DNA from: Solirubrobacter deserti
Lineage (GTDB): Bacteria; Actinomycetota; Thermoleophilia; Solirubrobacterales; Solirubrobacteraceae
Direction: 5' to 3'
NCBI RefSeq assembly: GCF_003344625.1
Contig: NZ_QPKJ02000004.1
Span: forward strand, 248,001-312,000
DNA length: 64,000 bases
Shown here: positions 34,381 through 40,470 of the stretch, one piece after another
Numbering within the stretch: the first letter of the stretch is position 1
Layout: every line of letters starts with the position of its first letter
Notes under the pieces: generated by a model
Databases searched by the model: none
Seen by the model: the letters and a program-made list of their open reading frames with translations, nothing else
What the model was told of the DNA's origin: nothing
Made by a program: the position numbers and the translations under genes

Positions 34381-34408
34381 CGTATGCCCGCGGCCGCGCG
34401 GGCATACG
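34381..34408. terminator. Perfect 12-bp stem-loop between icd and the VOC gene
   Basis: CGTATGCCCGCG (34381-34392) pairs perfectly with CGCGGGCATACG (34397-34408) around GCCG. It follows icd by 18 bp and ends 8 bp before the next start codon. It may terminate icd transcripts or control translation of the downstream gene. There is no T-tract. Confidence 0.55.
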
Positions 34409-34416
34409 ATCCGGCG

Positions 34417-35169
34417 ATGGGAGATCGAACGAGCTACGCGCCCGGGACGGTGTCCTGGGCGGAACTGGTGACGAGCGACGCCGAAGCGGCGAAGGGGTTC
34501 TACACGGACCTGTTCGGCTGGACGTACGACGACCGGCCGGTCGGCGAGGACATGGTCTACTCGATGGCGCAGCTGGAGGGCAAGAGCGTCGCAGCGCTGT
34601 ACCGGGCCGACGAGCACCCGCACTGGAACTGCTACGTGACGGTCGAGTCGGTCGAGGACACGTGCGCGCGGGTGGCCGATCTCGGCGGGTCGGTGATCGG
34701 TGACCCGTTCGACGTCATGACCGCGGGTCGCTCCGCCGTGATCAGCGACCCGAGCGGCGCGGTGTTCTTCCTGTGGGAGCCGGGCGACAACATCGGCGCG
34801 TACTACGTCAACGCGCCCGGCGCGATGGCCTGGAACGACTTGGTCACGCCCGACCCGGACGCGGCGGCGGCGTTCTACGGCGCGCTGTTCGGGTGGACGT
34901 TCCAGGAGATCCCGGGGGCTCAGGGCTACCGGTCGATCCAGAACGGCGAGGCCAAGAACGGTGGCGTCTTCCCGATGGAGGGCGCGCGGCCGGGGTGGAT
35001 CCCCTACTTCGGACACGAGGACGTCGATGGCGTCGTCGCGCGGGTGGACGAGCTCGGCGTGCGGATCGTGGCCGGGCCGATCGAGGTGCCCGGCGGCAAG
35101 TTCGCGATCCTCACCGATCCGCAGGGCGCCGCGTTCGGCGTGCTGCAGTCCGACGACTACGACGACTGA
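34417..35169 (+). CDS. Two-domain VOC-family protein
   Basis: The 250-residue product contains two VOC modules. The first runs about residues 10-125 (SWAELVTSDAEAAKGFYTDL, FGWTYDDRPV). The second runs about 130-248 (WNDLVTPDPDAAAAFYGALF, FGWTFQEIPG). Each ends with a D-P-x-G-A-x-F strand. This duplicated form is common in actinobacterial glyoxalase/bleomycin-resistance-like proteins of unknown substrate. ATG 34417 is preferred to an ATG inside the hairpin at 34384. Its stop overlaps the next start (TGATG). Confidence 0.87.
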   Translation: MGDRTSYAPGTVSWAELVTSDAEAAKGFYTDLFGWTYDDRPVGEDMVYSMAQLEGKSVAALYRADEHPHWNCYVTVESVEDTCARVADLGGSVIGDPFDVMTAGRSAVISDPSGAVFFLWEPGDNIGAYYVNAPGAMAWNDLVTPDPDAAAAFYGALFGWTFQEIPGAQGYRSIQNGEAKNGGVFPMEGARPGWIPYFGHEDVDGVVARVDELGVRIVAGPIEVPGGKFAILTDPQGAAFGVLQSDDYDD

Positions 35170-35636
35170 TGGAGCTCGAGACCTGGGCCGCGCCGCCCGG
35201 CGAGACGATCCCGAACCACCCGCGCTACGAGGTGCTCCTCTACCGCGGCGTAGACGTGTCCGACGTGCAGGCGCTGTTCGCCGAGCACGGGTGGGGCGGG
35301 TCGTGGGTGAACGGGGTGTTCGACTACCACCACTTCCACTCGACCTCGCACGAGGTGCTCGCAGTGATCGCGGGCAACGCGCGGCTCGAGCTGGGCGGCC
35401 CGCAGGGCGACACGTTCGTCGTCGCGGCGGGTGACGTGATCGTGCTTCCGGCGGGGACCGGGCATCGGCGCGCCGAGGCGTCCGCCGACTTCCGGGTGGT
35501 CGGCGCGTACCCGGAGGGCCAAGAGGACTACGACCTGCTGCGCGAGGCCGACGAGGCGGCGATCGCGAGGATCGACGCGGTGGCGCTGCCGCGCGCGGAC
35601 CCGGTCGGCGGGGAGGGCGTCGGGCGCTGGAGTTGA
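35169..35636 (+). CDS. Cupin-domain protein
   Basis: The 155-residue product has a single cupin: YHHFHSTSHEVLAVIAGNAR with the metal-binding His pair and Glu, then GDVIVLPAGTGHRRAEAS with the second motif. It resembles small cupins annotated as YjlB-like. It is translationally coupled to the VOC gene. Substrate unknown. Confidence 0.82.
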   Translation: MELETWAAPPGETIPNHPRYEVLLYRGVDVSDVQALFAEHGWGGSWVNGVFDYHHFHSTSHEVLAVIAGNARLELGGPQGDTFVVAAGDVIVLPAGTGHRRAEASADFRVVGAYPEGQEDYDLLREADEAAIARIDAVALPRADPVGGEGVGRWS

Positions 35637-36004
35637 GGGGGAACGGAACTGGCGTCATGCGCCAGTTCGGTTCCCCGCAAGCTCCGCGAGGCGGTCGCGG
35701 CGGCGCACGCGCGCTCGGGCAGCTCGTGCGCGATCGTCCACTGCATCCGGTGGCGCAGCGTGGGGTCGGGCGCGTCGGGCAGCCGCCGGCCGCCCGAGAG
35801 GGAGCGCAGCTGCTCGAGCAGCCCGAGGTCTGGGCGTGGGGCGGACTCGCGTTCGTGCACGGGCGACTCGACGACCGCGACGGCGCGGCACGTGACGGCG
35901 GCGCGCAGGACCGGCTCGAGCTCGACGAGCGCCGGCTTGCGCTTGGCGAAGCCGGACAGGTAGTTCTGGTCGAGATAGACGCGCAGCGGGTAAGGCGCGG
36001 GCAT
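35528..36004 (-). CDS. PIN-like N-terminus, probably truncated
   Basis: The frame from ATG 36004 begins LRVYLDQNYLSGFAKRKPAL, like the first strand and acidic residue of PIN-like RNases. The next 70 residues look natural (LELEPVL-type helices, ESPVHERESAPRPDLGLLEQ). After about residue 110 the composition changes to Ser/Pro/Arg/Ala-rich and overlaps the cupin gene on the other strand. The C-terminal catalytic acids expected in a PIN domain are not visible. It may be a decayed or truncated gene. Its start codon overlaps the divergent ATG at 36003 (CATG), with no room for separate promoters. Confidence 0.42.
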   Translation of the reverse strand: MPAPYPLRVYLDQNYLSGFAKRKPALVELEPVLRAAVTCRAVAVVESPVHERESAPRPDLGLLEQLRSLSGGRRLPDAPDPTLRHRMQWTIAHELPERACAAATASRSLRGTELAHDASSVPPQLQRPTPSPPTGSARGSATASILAIAASSASRSRS

Positions 36005-36257
36005 GGCCAAGAATCACGGTCCGTCCGTGAAGGACGACGAGCAGTACGAGGCACTGCGCGAGAAGGGCGAGAGCAAGGAGAAGGCGGCGCGGATCGCCAA
36101 CTCCAAAACCCAGTCGACGGCGGAGAAGGGTGGGAAGTCGCCCTCGTACGAGGACTGGACGAAGGACGACCTCGAGCAGCGGGCCAAGGAGATCGGCATC
36201 GAGGGACGCTCGGACATGAACAAGGACGAGTTGATCAAGGCGCTGCGCAACCACTAG
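36003..36257 (+). CDS. Small protein with Rho-N/SAP-like C-terminal motif
   Basis: The 84-residue product begins MAKNHGPSVKDDEQYEALRE and is charged (KGESKEKAARIANSK). It ends with DWTKDDLEQRAKEIGIEGRS and KDELIKALRNH, a helix-extended-helix as in Rho N-terminal or SAP domains. Small proteins of this kind are common in actinobacteria and probably bind nucleic acid. A GGGTAAGG lies about 9 bp upstream of ATG 36003. Confidence 0.8.
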   Translation: MAKNHGPSVKDDEQYEALREKGESKEKAARIANSKTQSTAEKGGKSPSYEDWTKDDLEQRAKEIGIEGRSDMNKDELIKALRNH

Positions 36258-36267
36258 CGTTGCGGGC

Positions 36268-36549
36268 TTGAGCGCTGAGGCACCGAGATGGTGGACGGTG
36301 CGGCCGGCGGCGAACCTCAAGCCGGTCACCTATCGCTGCCCGTTCTGCAAGGAGCACCTCCCGGCGCTGATGGAGCACGTGCTCGTGCTGCCTGAAGGCG
36401 ACACCCGTCGGCGCCGGCACGCGCACACGGAGTGCGCGCTGGCCGAGAGCCGCGCCGGGCGGCTGCCGTCGCGCGATCAGTGGCTCGCGACGCAGCCGCA
36501 GCGCCCGGGTCGCTTGGCGCGGCTGTTCGCCAGAAGCCGCGCACGCTGA
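36268..36549 (+). CDS. Small zinc-ribbon-like hypothetical protein
   Basis: The 93-residue product (from TTG 36268; GTG 36298 is an alternative) has YRCPFCKEHLPALMEHVLVL, then an Arg/His-rich stretch and H-T-E-C-A. The C-x2-C plus H-x2-C spacing suggests a zinc site. An Arg-rich tail follows. No family name is recognised. It lies 10 bp downstream of the Rho-N-like gene. Confidence 0.66.
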   Translation: MSAEAPRWWTVRPAANLKPVTYRCPFCKEHLPALMEHVLVLPEGDTRRRRHAHTECALAESRAGRLPSRDQWLATQPQRPGRLARLFARSRAR

Positions 36550-36678
36550 CGTCGCGGGCGCGGACTCGAACCCGCCGCGCCGCGGACTCGAACCGCCGAG
36601 CCGCTTGCGACACCCGCCACGACCTCCTACCTTCCGTCACCGCATGACAAGCAGCCGCCGAGAACTGAATCTGTTCCA
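36550..36678. other. Non-coding region before the Ro60 RNA cluster
   Basis: No protein is supported here. The segment starts with two near-identical 17-20 nt blocks (see the repeat entry) and then runs into the candidate stem-loop RNA. Minus-strand ORFs across it and the tRNA-like gene are artefacts. Confidence 0.5.
36560..36597 (-). repeat. Two T-arm-like direct repeats
   Basis: The block GCGGACTCGAACCCGCC (36560-36576) is repeated almost exactly as GCGGACTCGAACCGCC (36582-36597). On the minus strand each reads like a tRNA T-arm with a GGTTCGAGTCC core. The stems support only about four pairs, so these are not complete tRNA arms. They could be tRNA-derived debris. Confidence 0.45.
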
Positions 36679-36749
36679 CGCCCTCGTCCGGAGGTGCGTC
36701 CACGCCTGAGCCGTGCTCGGACACGTAGACGCATCGCTACACGAGGGCG
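36679..36749 (+). ncRNA. Candidate 71-nt stem-loop RNA (possible Y RNA) upstream of Ro60
   Basis: CGCCCTCGT (36679-36687) pairs perfectly with ACGAGGGCG (36741-36749). Inside, GGTGCGTC (36693-36700) pairs with GACGCATC (36728-36735, one G-T). An apical TGAG/CTCG hairpin lies near 36707-36720. The result is a long interrupted stem with internal loops and an apical loop. A strong intrinsic terminator starts within its 3' arm. Y RNAs bind Ro60 through a long terminal helix with bulges, and this RNA lies about 280 bp upstream of a Ro60 gene. No covariance evidence is available. It could instead be the 3' UTR of the upstream gene. Confidence 0.5.
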
Positions 36750-36770
36750 GCCCGGCGGGCCGCCCTTTTT
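36745..36770 (+). terminator. Intrinsic terminator
   Basis: GGGCGGCCC (36745-36753) pairs perfectly with GGGCCGCCC (36757-36765) around GGC, followed at once by TTTTT (36766-36770). It is one of the few canonical hairpin-plus-T terminators visible in the window. It implies that a plus-strand transcript ends here, just upstream of the tRNA-like gene. Confidence 0.85.
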
Positions 36771-36800
36771 CGTTCTTTGACAACTGAACACGCAACACAG

Positions 36801-36875
36801 ACGCTCGTAGCTCAGTGGACTGAGAGCACCGCCCTGCGACGGCGGAGGCCGCTGGTTCGAATCCAGCCGGGCGTG
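36801..36875 (+). tRNA. tRNA-like gene, formally tRNA-Arg(GCG); candidate Ro60-associated tRNA mimic
   Basis: A full cloverleaf is present. The acceptor is ACGCTCG (36801-36807) with CGGGCGT (36868-36874). The D-arm is GCTC/GAGC, the anticodon arm CCGCC-CTGCGAC-GGCGG (anticodon GCG at 36836-36838), the variable loop 5 nt, and the T-arm GCTGG-TTCGAAT-CCAGC. The discriminator is G and CCA is not encoded. Anticodon GCG would read CGC, but most bacteria read CGN with ACG, so this is unusual. An alternative 8-bp stem can form between GAACACGC (36786-36793) and GCGTGTTT (36871-36878), enclosing the arms. That layout recalls tRNA-mimicking bacterial Y RNAs (YrlA), which are often beside Ro60 genes. 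Either identity remains possible. Confidence 0.7.
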
Positions 36876-36877
36876 TT

Positions 36878-36990
36878 TCACCGCGGGCCGGAGGGTGCCG
36901 GTTATCGCCTGTCACGCGCAGGGACTCGAAACCCCTGCCCCGGCGTCTGCTCGACGCCGGGTTCCGATGCCCACACCACGACCGCGGTGA
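36878..36990 (+). ncRNA. Structured segment between the tRNA-like gene and Ro60
   Basis: TCACCGCGG (36878-36886) pairs perfectly with CCGCGGTGA (36982-36990), closing 113 nt. Inside are a 6-bp hairpin GCAGGG/CCCTGC (36918-36938) with loop ACTCGAAAC, and a strong 9-bp hairpin CCCGGCGTC/GACGCCGGG (36939-36961) with a TGCTC loop. It may be a second small RNA, or a structured 5' leader of the Ro60 mRNA, since the Ro60 start lies 38 bp further on. Confidence 0.45.
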
Positions 36991-37028
36991 TGTCTTGATC
37001 ACACCTGACCCGAAAGGAGGTCGATCCC

Positions 37029-38867
37029 ATGAACTACCTCACCCGCTTCGGCCTCCGGCGCACGCGCCAGAGCGAGCCGATCCCCGGCACCGCCCAGGTG
37101 CGCAACTCGGCCGGCGGCTACGCGTGGGCCGTCGACGACTGGACGCGGCTGCGCCGCTTCCTGATCCTCGGCAGCGAGGGCGGCTCGTACTACGCGCGTG
37201 AGCAGACGCTGACGCGCGAGAACGCGCTGGCCGTCAGCCGGGCGATCGCGGCCGACGGTCCGCGCGCCGTCCGCGAGATCGTGACGATCTCCCGCGAGGG
37301 CCGCGCCCCGAAGAACGACCCCGCGATCTTCGCCCTCGCGCTCGCCGCGGCGGCCGAGGACGAGGCGACGCGCAAGCTCGCCCTCGACGCGCTGCCGGCC
37401 GTGTGTCGCACCGGCACGCACCTGTTCGCGTTCACCCGCTACGTCGAGCAGTTCCGCGGCTGGGGCCGCGGCCTGCGCCGCGCTGTCGGCGCCTGGTACG
37501 TCGACCAGTCCCCGGACCGGCTCGCCTACCAGGCCATCAAGTACCGCCAGCGCGACGGCGTCAGCCACCGCGACGTGCTCCGCCTCGCCCACCCGGGCGC
37601 GAAGACCCGCGCGGGCAACCCGCGCCTGGCCGTCACGGACGAGCAGGCGCGGCTGTTCGAGTGGATCGTGCGCGGCGGCGCGGCCGCGGCGGGCGGCGGC
37701 GATGACGCGGCGCGCGGCGAGGTCGCGGCTCGTGGCGGCGAGGACGCGGCTCGCGGCGACGTGGTGGGCGGCGGCGGGCCCGCGGCCCGTGGCGACGAGA
37801 TCACGGCGCGCGGCGACGTGCCGCGCGGTGACGCGGTGCGCGGTGACGCGGTGCGCGGCGCGGCTTCGGCCGGCGCCGGTGACGGCGTTGCGGTCGGTGA
37901 GGCCACGGATGGCCGTCTCCCGGCCCTCGTCGCCGCGTTCACCGCCGCGCAGGCGGCGGGCACCACGGCCGAGACGGCGCGGCTCGTGCGCGAGCACGGG
38001 CTGCCGCGTGAGGCGGTCAAGCCCGAGCACCTCGACGATGCCGAGGTGTGGGCGGCGCTGCTCGAGCGGATGCCGATGACGGCGCTGCTGCGCAACCTCG
38101 CCACGCTCACGCGTGTCGGGGTCATCGCGCCCGGCTCGTACGGGACCGACTACGCGGCCGAGCAGCTCGCGGACGCGGAGCGCTTGCGCAAGGCGCGGGT
38201 GCACCCGATCGCGGTGCTGTCGGCGATGCGGACCTACGCGAGCGGGCGAGGCGTGCGCGGCCGGCACACGTGGGCGCCGGTGGGGCGGATCGTCGACGCG
38301 CTCGACGCCGCGTTCTACACGGCGTTCGGCAACGTGGAGCCGGCGAACGCACGCATGATGCTCGCGCTCGACGTGTCGGGCTCGATGACGTTCGGTGAGA
38401 TCGCCGGCGTGCCGGGGCTGACGCCGCGGGATGCGTCCGCGGCGCTTGCGCTCGTGACCGCGGCGACGGAGCCGCGCTACGAGATCGTGGGCTTCACCGG
38501 CAGCCTCACGCCGCTGGCGATCAGCCCGCGGCAGCGGCTGACCGACGCGGTGAAGGCCGTGTCGGACCTGCCGTTCGGCTCGACCGACTGCGCGCTGCCG
38601 ATGCGCTACGCGCTCGCCAAGGGGTACGAGATCGACACGTTCGTGATCTACACCGACAGCGAGACGTGGTACGGCGACATCCTCCCGGTGCAGGCGCTGC
38701 GCGAGTACCGCGAGCGGACCGGGATCGCCGCGCGGCTCGTGGTCGTCGGCATGGTCGCGAACCGGTTCACGATCGCCGACCCCGAGGACCCGGGGATGCT
38801 CGACATCGTCGGGTTCGACGCCGCGACGCCGGAAGTGGTCTCCGGCTTCGCGCGCGGGGTGGTGTAG
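37029..38867 (+). CDS. rsr: Ro60/Rsr protein (TROVE plus vWA domains)
   Basis: The 612-residue product is a bacterial Ro60 orthologue. The TROVE HEAT-repeat ring starts at MNYLTRF and includes GGYAWAVDDWTRLRRFLILG, LFAFTRYVEQFRGWGRGLR and RDVLRLAHP. It resumes after an insert with MTALLRNLATLTRVG and KARVHPIAVLSAMRTYASG. The C-terminal vWA domain has an intact MIDAS: DVSGSM, STD and YTDSETW. Ro60 binds Y RNAs and misfolded RNAs and aids RNA decay and stress survival. Residues about 217-292 are an Ala/Gly/Arg/Asp-repeat insert. AGGAGG at 37015-37020 fixes the start. Structured RNAs lie directly upstream. Confidence 0.95.
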   Translation: MNYLTRFGLRRTRQSEPIPGTAQVRNSAGGYAWAVDDWTRLRRFLILGSEGGSYYAREQTLTRENALAVSRAIAADGPRAVREIVTISREGRAPKNDPAIFALALAAAAEDEATRKLALDALPAVCRTGTHLFAFTRYVEQFRGWGRGLRRAVGAWYVDQSPDRLAYQAIKYRQRDGVSHRDVLRLAHPGAKTRAGNPRLAVTDEQARLFEWIVRGGAAAAGGGDDAARGEVAARGGEDAARGDVVGGGGPAARGDEITARGDVPRGDAVRGDAVRGAASAGAGDGVAVGEATDGRLPALVAAFTAAQAAGTTAETARLVREHGLPREAVKPEHLDDAEVWAALLERMPMTALLRNLATLTRVGVIAPGSYGTDYAAEQLADAERLRKARVHPIAVLSAMRTYASGRGVRGRHTWAPVGRIVDALDAAFYTAFGNVEPANARMMLALDVSGSMTFGEIAGVPGLTPRDASAALALVTAATEPRYEIVGFTGSLTPLAISPRQRLTDAVKAVSDLPFGSTDCALPMRYALAKGYEIDTFVIYTDSETWYGDILPVQALREYRERTGIAARLVVVGMVANRFTIADPEDPGMLDIVGFDAATPEVVSGFARGVV

Positions 38868-38869
38868 GT

Positions 38870-38895
38870 GAAGGGGCGCCGCGAGGCGCCCCTTC
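38870..38895. terminator. Terminator hairpin between convergent genes
   Basis: GAAGGGGCGCC (38870-38880) pairs perfectly with GGCGCCCCTTC (38885-38895) around GCGA. It lies between the Ro60 stop and the acetamidase stop and can serve both strands. Confidence 0.75.
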
Positions 38896-38900
38896 GCTCG

Positions 38901-40211
38901 TTAAACGGTGCCGTACTGCTCCATCGCGTAGCCGAGCAGGCCCGCGGCCTCCAGCGCGGCCACCGGCGCGCGGAATGTGACCTGCACCACGCCCGGCGCG
39001 CGGCCGATCTCGATCGCGCCCGTGATGGTCGCGCGGTTCATGACCTCCGGGACGCTCATCTCCAGCAGCGCGGCGGCGCGGCGCAGACCGTTGTCGGTCG
39101 CGGAGTTGAGGTCGGGGCCGGTGCCGATGACCGAGATCGGCAGCGACTCCTCGATCGCGACCCCGCCCTCGCGCTCGGCCAGCGCGGCGGCGCGAGCACG
39201 CTCCTCCGCGGTGAGCGGCTTGGCCAGGAAGGGCAGGTCCTCCTCCAGCGGGAAGAGCACCGGGCCGTCGATGCCCAGGCCCTTGAGCACTTCGACCTGC
39301 AAGGTGACTGTGCCGGCGACGTCCGCGGTGTGCCCGGCGATCTCGCCGTCGCCCTGCATCGCGTGCATGTCGCCCAGGTACACGCCGCCGCCCGGCACCT
39401 TCACCGGGCACACGATGATCGCGCCGGCGCGGACGGCGTCGATGTCCAGGTGCCCGTCCGTCTTGTGCTGCTGCAGGTCCTGCGCGTCCATCGCGAACCG
39501 GTGCGGCGCGCCGACCAGGAACGCGCCGAAGTCGCCCGCGTTGTGGGAATCGGGCATTGTCGCGCTGGGCGTCGTGCCGAGCTGGCCGAGGAACGGGCGC
39601 ATGCGGCTGACGACGCCGACCAGGTGGCTCGGCGCGAACGTCAGGATCGGGTTCTGAACGCTGTTGTCGGGAAGCGCGGCGTAGGCGGCCGCGTCGGCGG
39701 CGATCTCGTGCGCGCGGCGCTCGTCCACCGTCACGCCCAGGCGGCCGTCGAAGGCCATCGTGTAGCCGTTGGTGAACGTGAACGGCGTCGCGTCCGCACC
39801 GCACGCGGCGCAGCGCACGGCGGTCTCGCCGATCCCGTCCAGCCGGGTCTCGGGCCACTGCGCGCCGCACCCGGGACAGACCGCGGCGCAGTACGGGTCA
39901 CCGTTGAAGCGGCCCTCCATCGCCTGGTCGTTGCCCGACGAGGTCGCGCGTGAGGTGACCGCGATCTCCTTGATGCGGATCGCGATCGCGTCGCCCGGCT
40001 CAGCGCCCTCGACGGCGACCGGCGTGCACACCTCGTGCCCGCCGCGGATCGCGGGCGTGATCATCGGGCCCCAGCAGCCCGGGGTGGAGTTCCACACGAT
40101 GTGCCCGCCGTCGGCGACCGGGCCGAGCTGCTGCACGTCCGGGCCGAGCACGCCGTCGGTGAACGTGTCGACGATGACGGTGCGGCGGGTGGTCGTGTCC
40201 TGAATCGCCAT
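38901..40211 (-). CDS. Acetamidase/formamidase-family protein with zinc-ribbon insert
   Basis: The 436-residue product has the family pattern: HIVWNSTPGCWGPMITPAIR, GGGVYLGDMHAMQGDGEIAG, and the end GPDLNSATDNGLRRAAALLE. These enzymes hydrolyse short amides to ammonia and acid. Near residues 105-135 it carries C-P-G-C-G and C-A-A-C-G, a treble-cysteine zinc-ribbon-like insertion that looks extra to the core. ATG 40211 follows AAGGAGTGGAT. It lies 13 bp after a MoaD/ThiS-like gene, suggesting one operon. Confidence 0.87.
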   Translation of the reverse strand: MAIQDTTTRRTVIVDTFTDGVLGPDVQQLGPVADGGHIVWNSTPGCWGPMITPAIRGGHEVCTPVAVEGAEPGDAIAIRIKEIAVTSRATSSGNDQAMEGRFNGDPYCAAVCPGCGAQWPETRLDGIGETAVRCAACGADATPFTFTNGYTMAFDGRLGVTVDERRAHEIAADAAAYAALPDNSVQNPILTFAPSHLVGVVSRMRPFLGQLGTTPSATMPDSHNAGDFGAFLVGAPHRFAMDAQDLQQHKTDGHLDIDAVRAGAIIVCPVKVPGGGVYLGDMHAMQGDGEIAGHTADVAGTVTLQVEVLKGLGIDGPVLFPLEEDLPFLAKPLTAEERARAAALAEREGGVAIEESLPISVIGTGPDLNSATDNGLRRAAALLEMSVPEVMNRATITGAIEIGRAPGVVQVTFRAPVAALEAAGLLGYAMEQYGTV

Positions 40212-40224
40212 ATCCACTCCTTGT

Positions 40225-40470
40225 TCAGCCGCCCGAGACGGGCAGCAGCAGGGCGACCTCTTCACCTGAGACCAGGTGATGGTCGCGGGTCACGTGCGCG
40301 CCTGCGACGACCGGGAGCACCGATCGCAGCGCGGGCGCGAGGTCCGGCTCGTCCTCCGCGAGCCGGGCGAAGAGGTCGCGCACGGTGGCGCCCTCAGCGA
40401 GCTGGACAGACTTGAGCGGCGCGACCGAGAGGCGCGCGAGCCCAGCGCCGAGACGGACCCGAACCGTCAA
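40225..40470 (-). CDS. MoaD/ThiS-like ubiquitin-fold protein
   Basis: The 81-residue product has the beta-grasp pattern and ends in VSGG, the di-Gly tail used for sulfur carriage or conjugation. VRDLFARLAEDEPDLAPAL and HHLVSGEEVALLLPVSGG are visible. No MoaE, MoeB or ThiF is nearby, so its partner is unknown. The start overlaps the RecD2 stop as ATGA-like coupling (40467-40470), and acetamidase follows. Confidence 0.82.
   Translation of the reverse strand: MTVRVRLGAGLARLSVAPLKSVQLAEGATVRDLFARLAEDEPDLAPALRSVLPVVAGAHVTRDHHLVSGEEVALLLPVSGG

Noticed and set aside
36777..36800. TTGACA upstream of the tRNA-like gene as a promoter
   Set aside because: A 17-base spacer would put the -10 at the tRNA start, so it cannot drive that gene in the usual way.
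36627..36881. Small minus-strand ORFs over the tRNA-like gene (LDSNQRPPPSQGG type)
   Set aside because: Such peptides are typical artefacts of reading tRNA genes in reverse.
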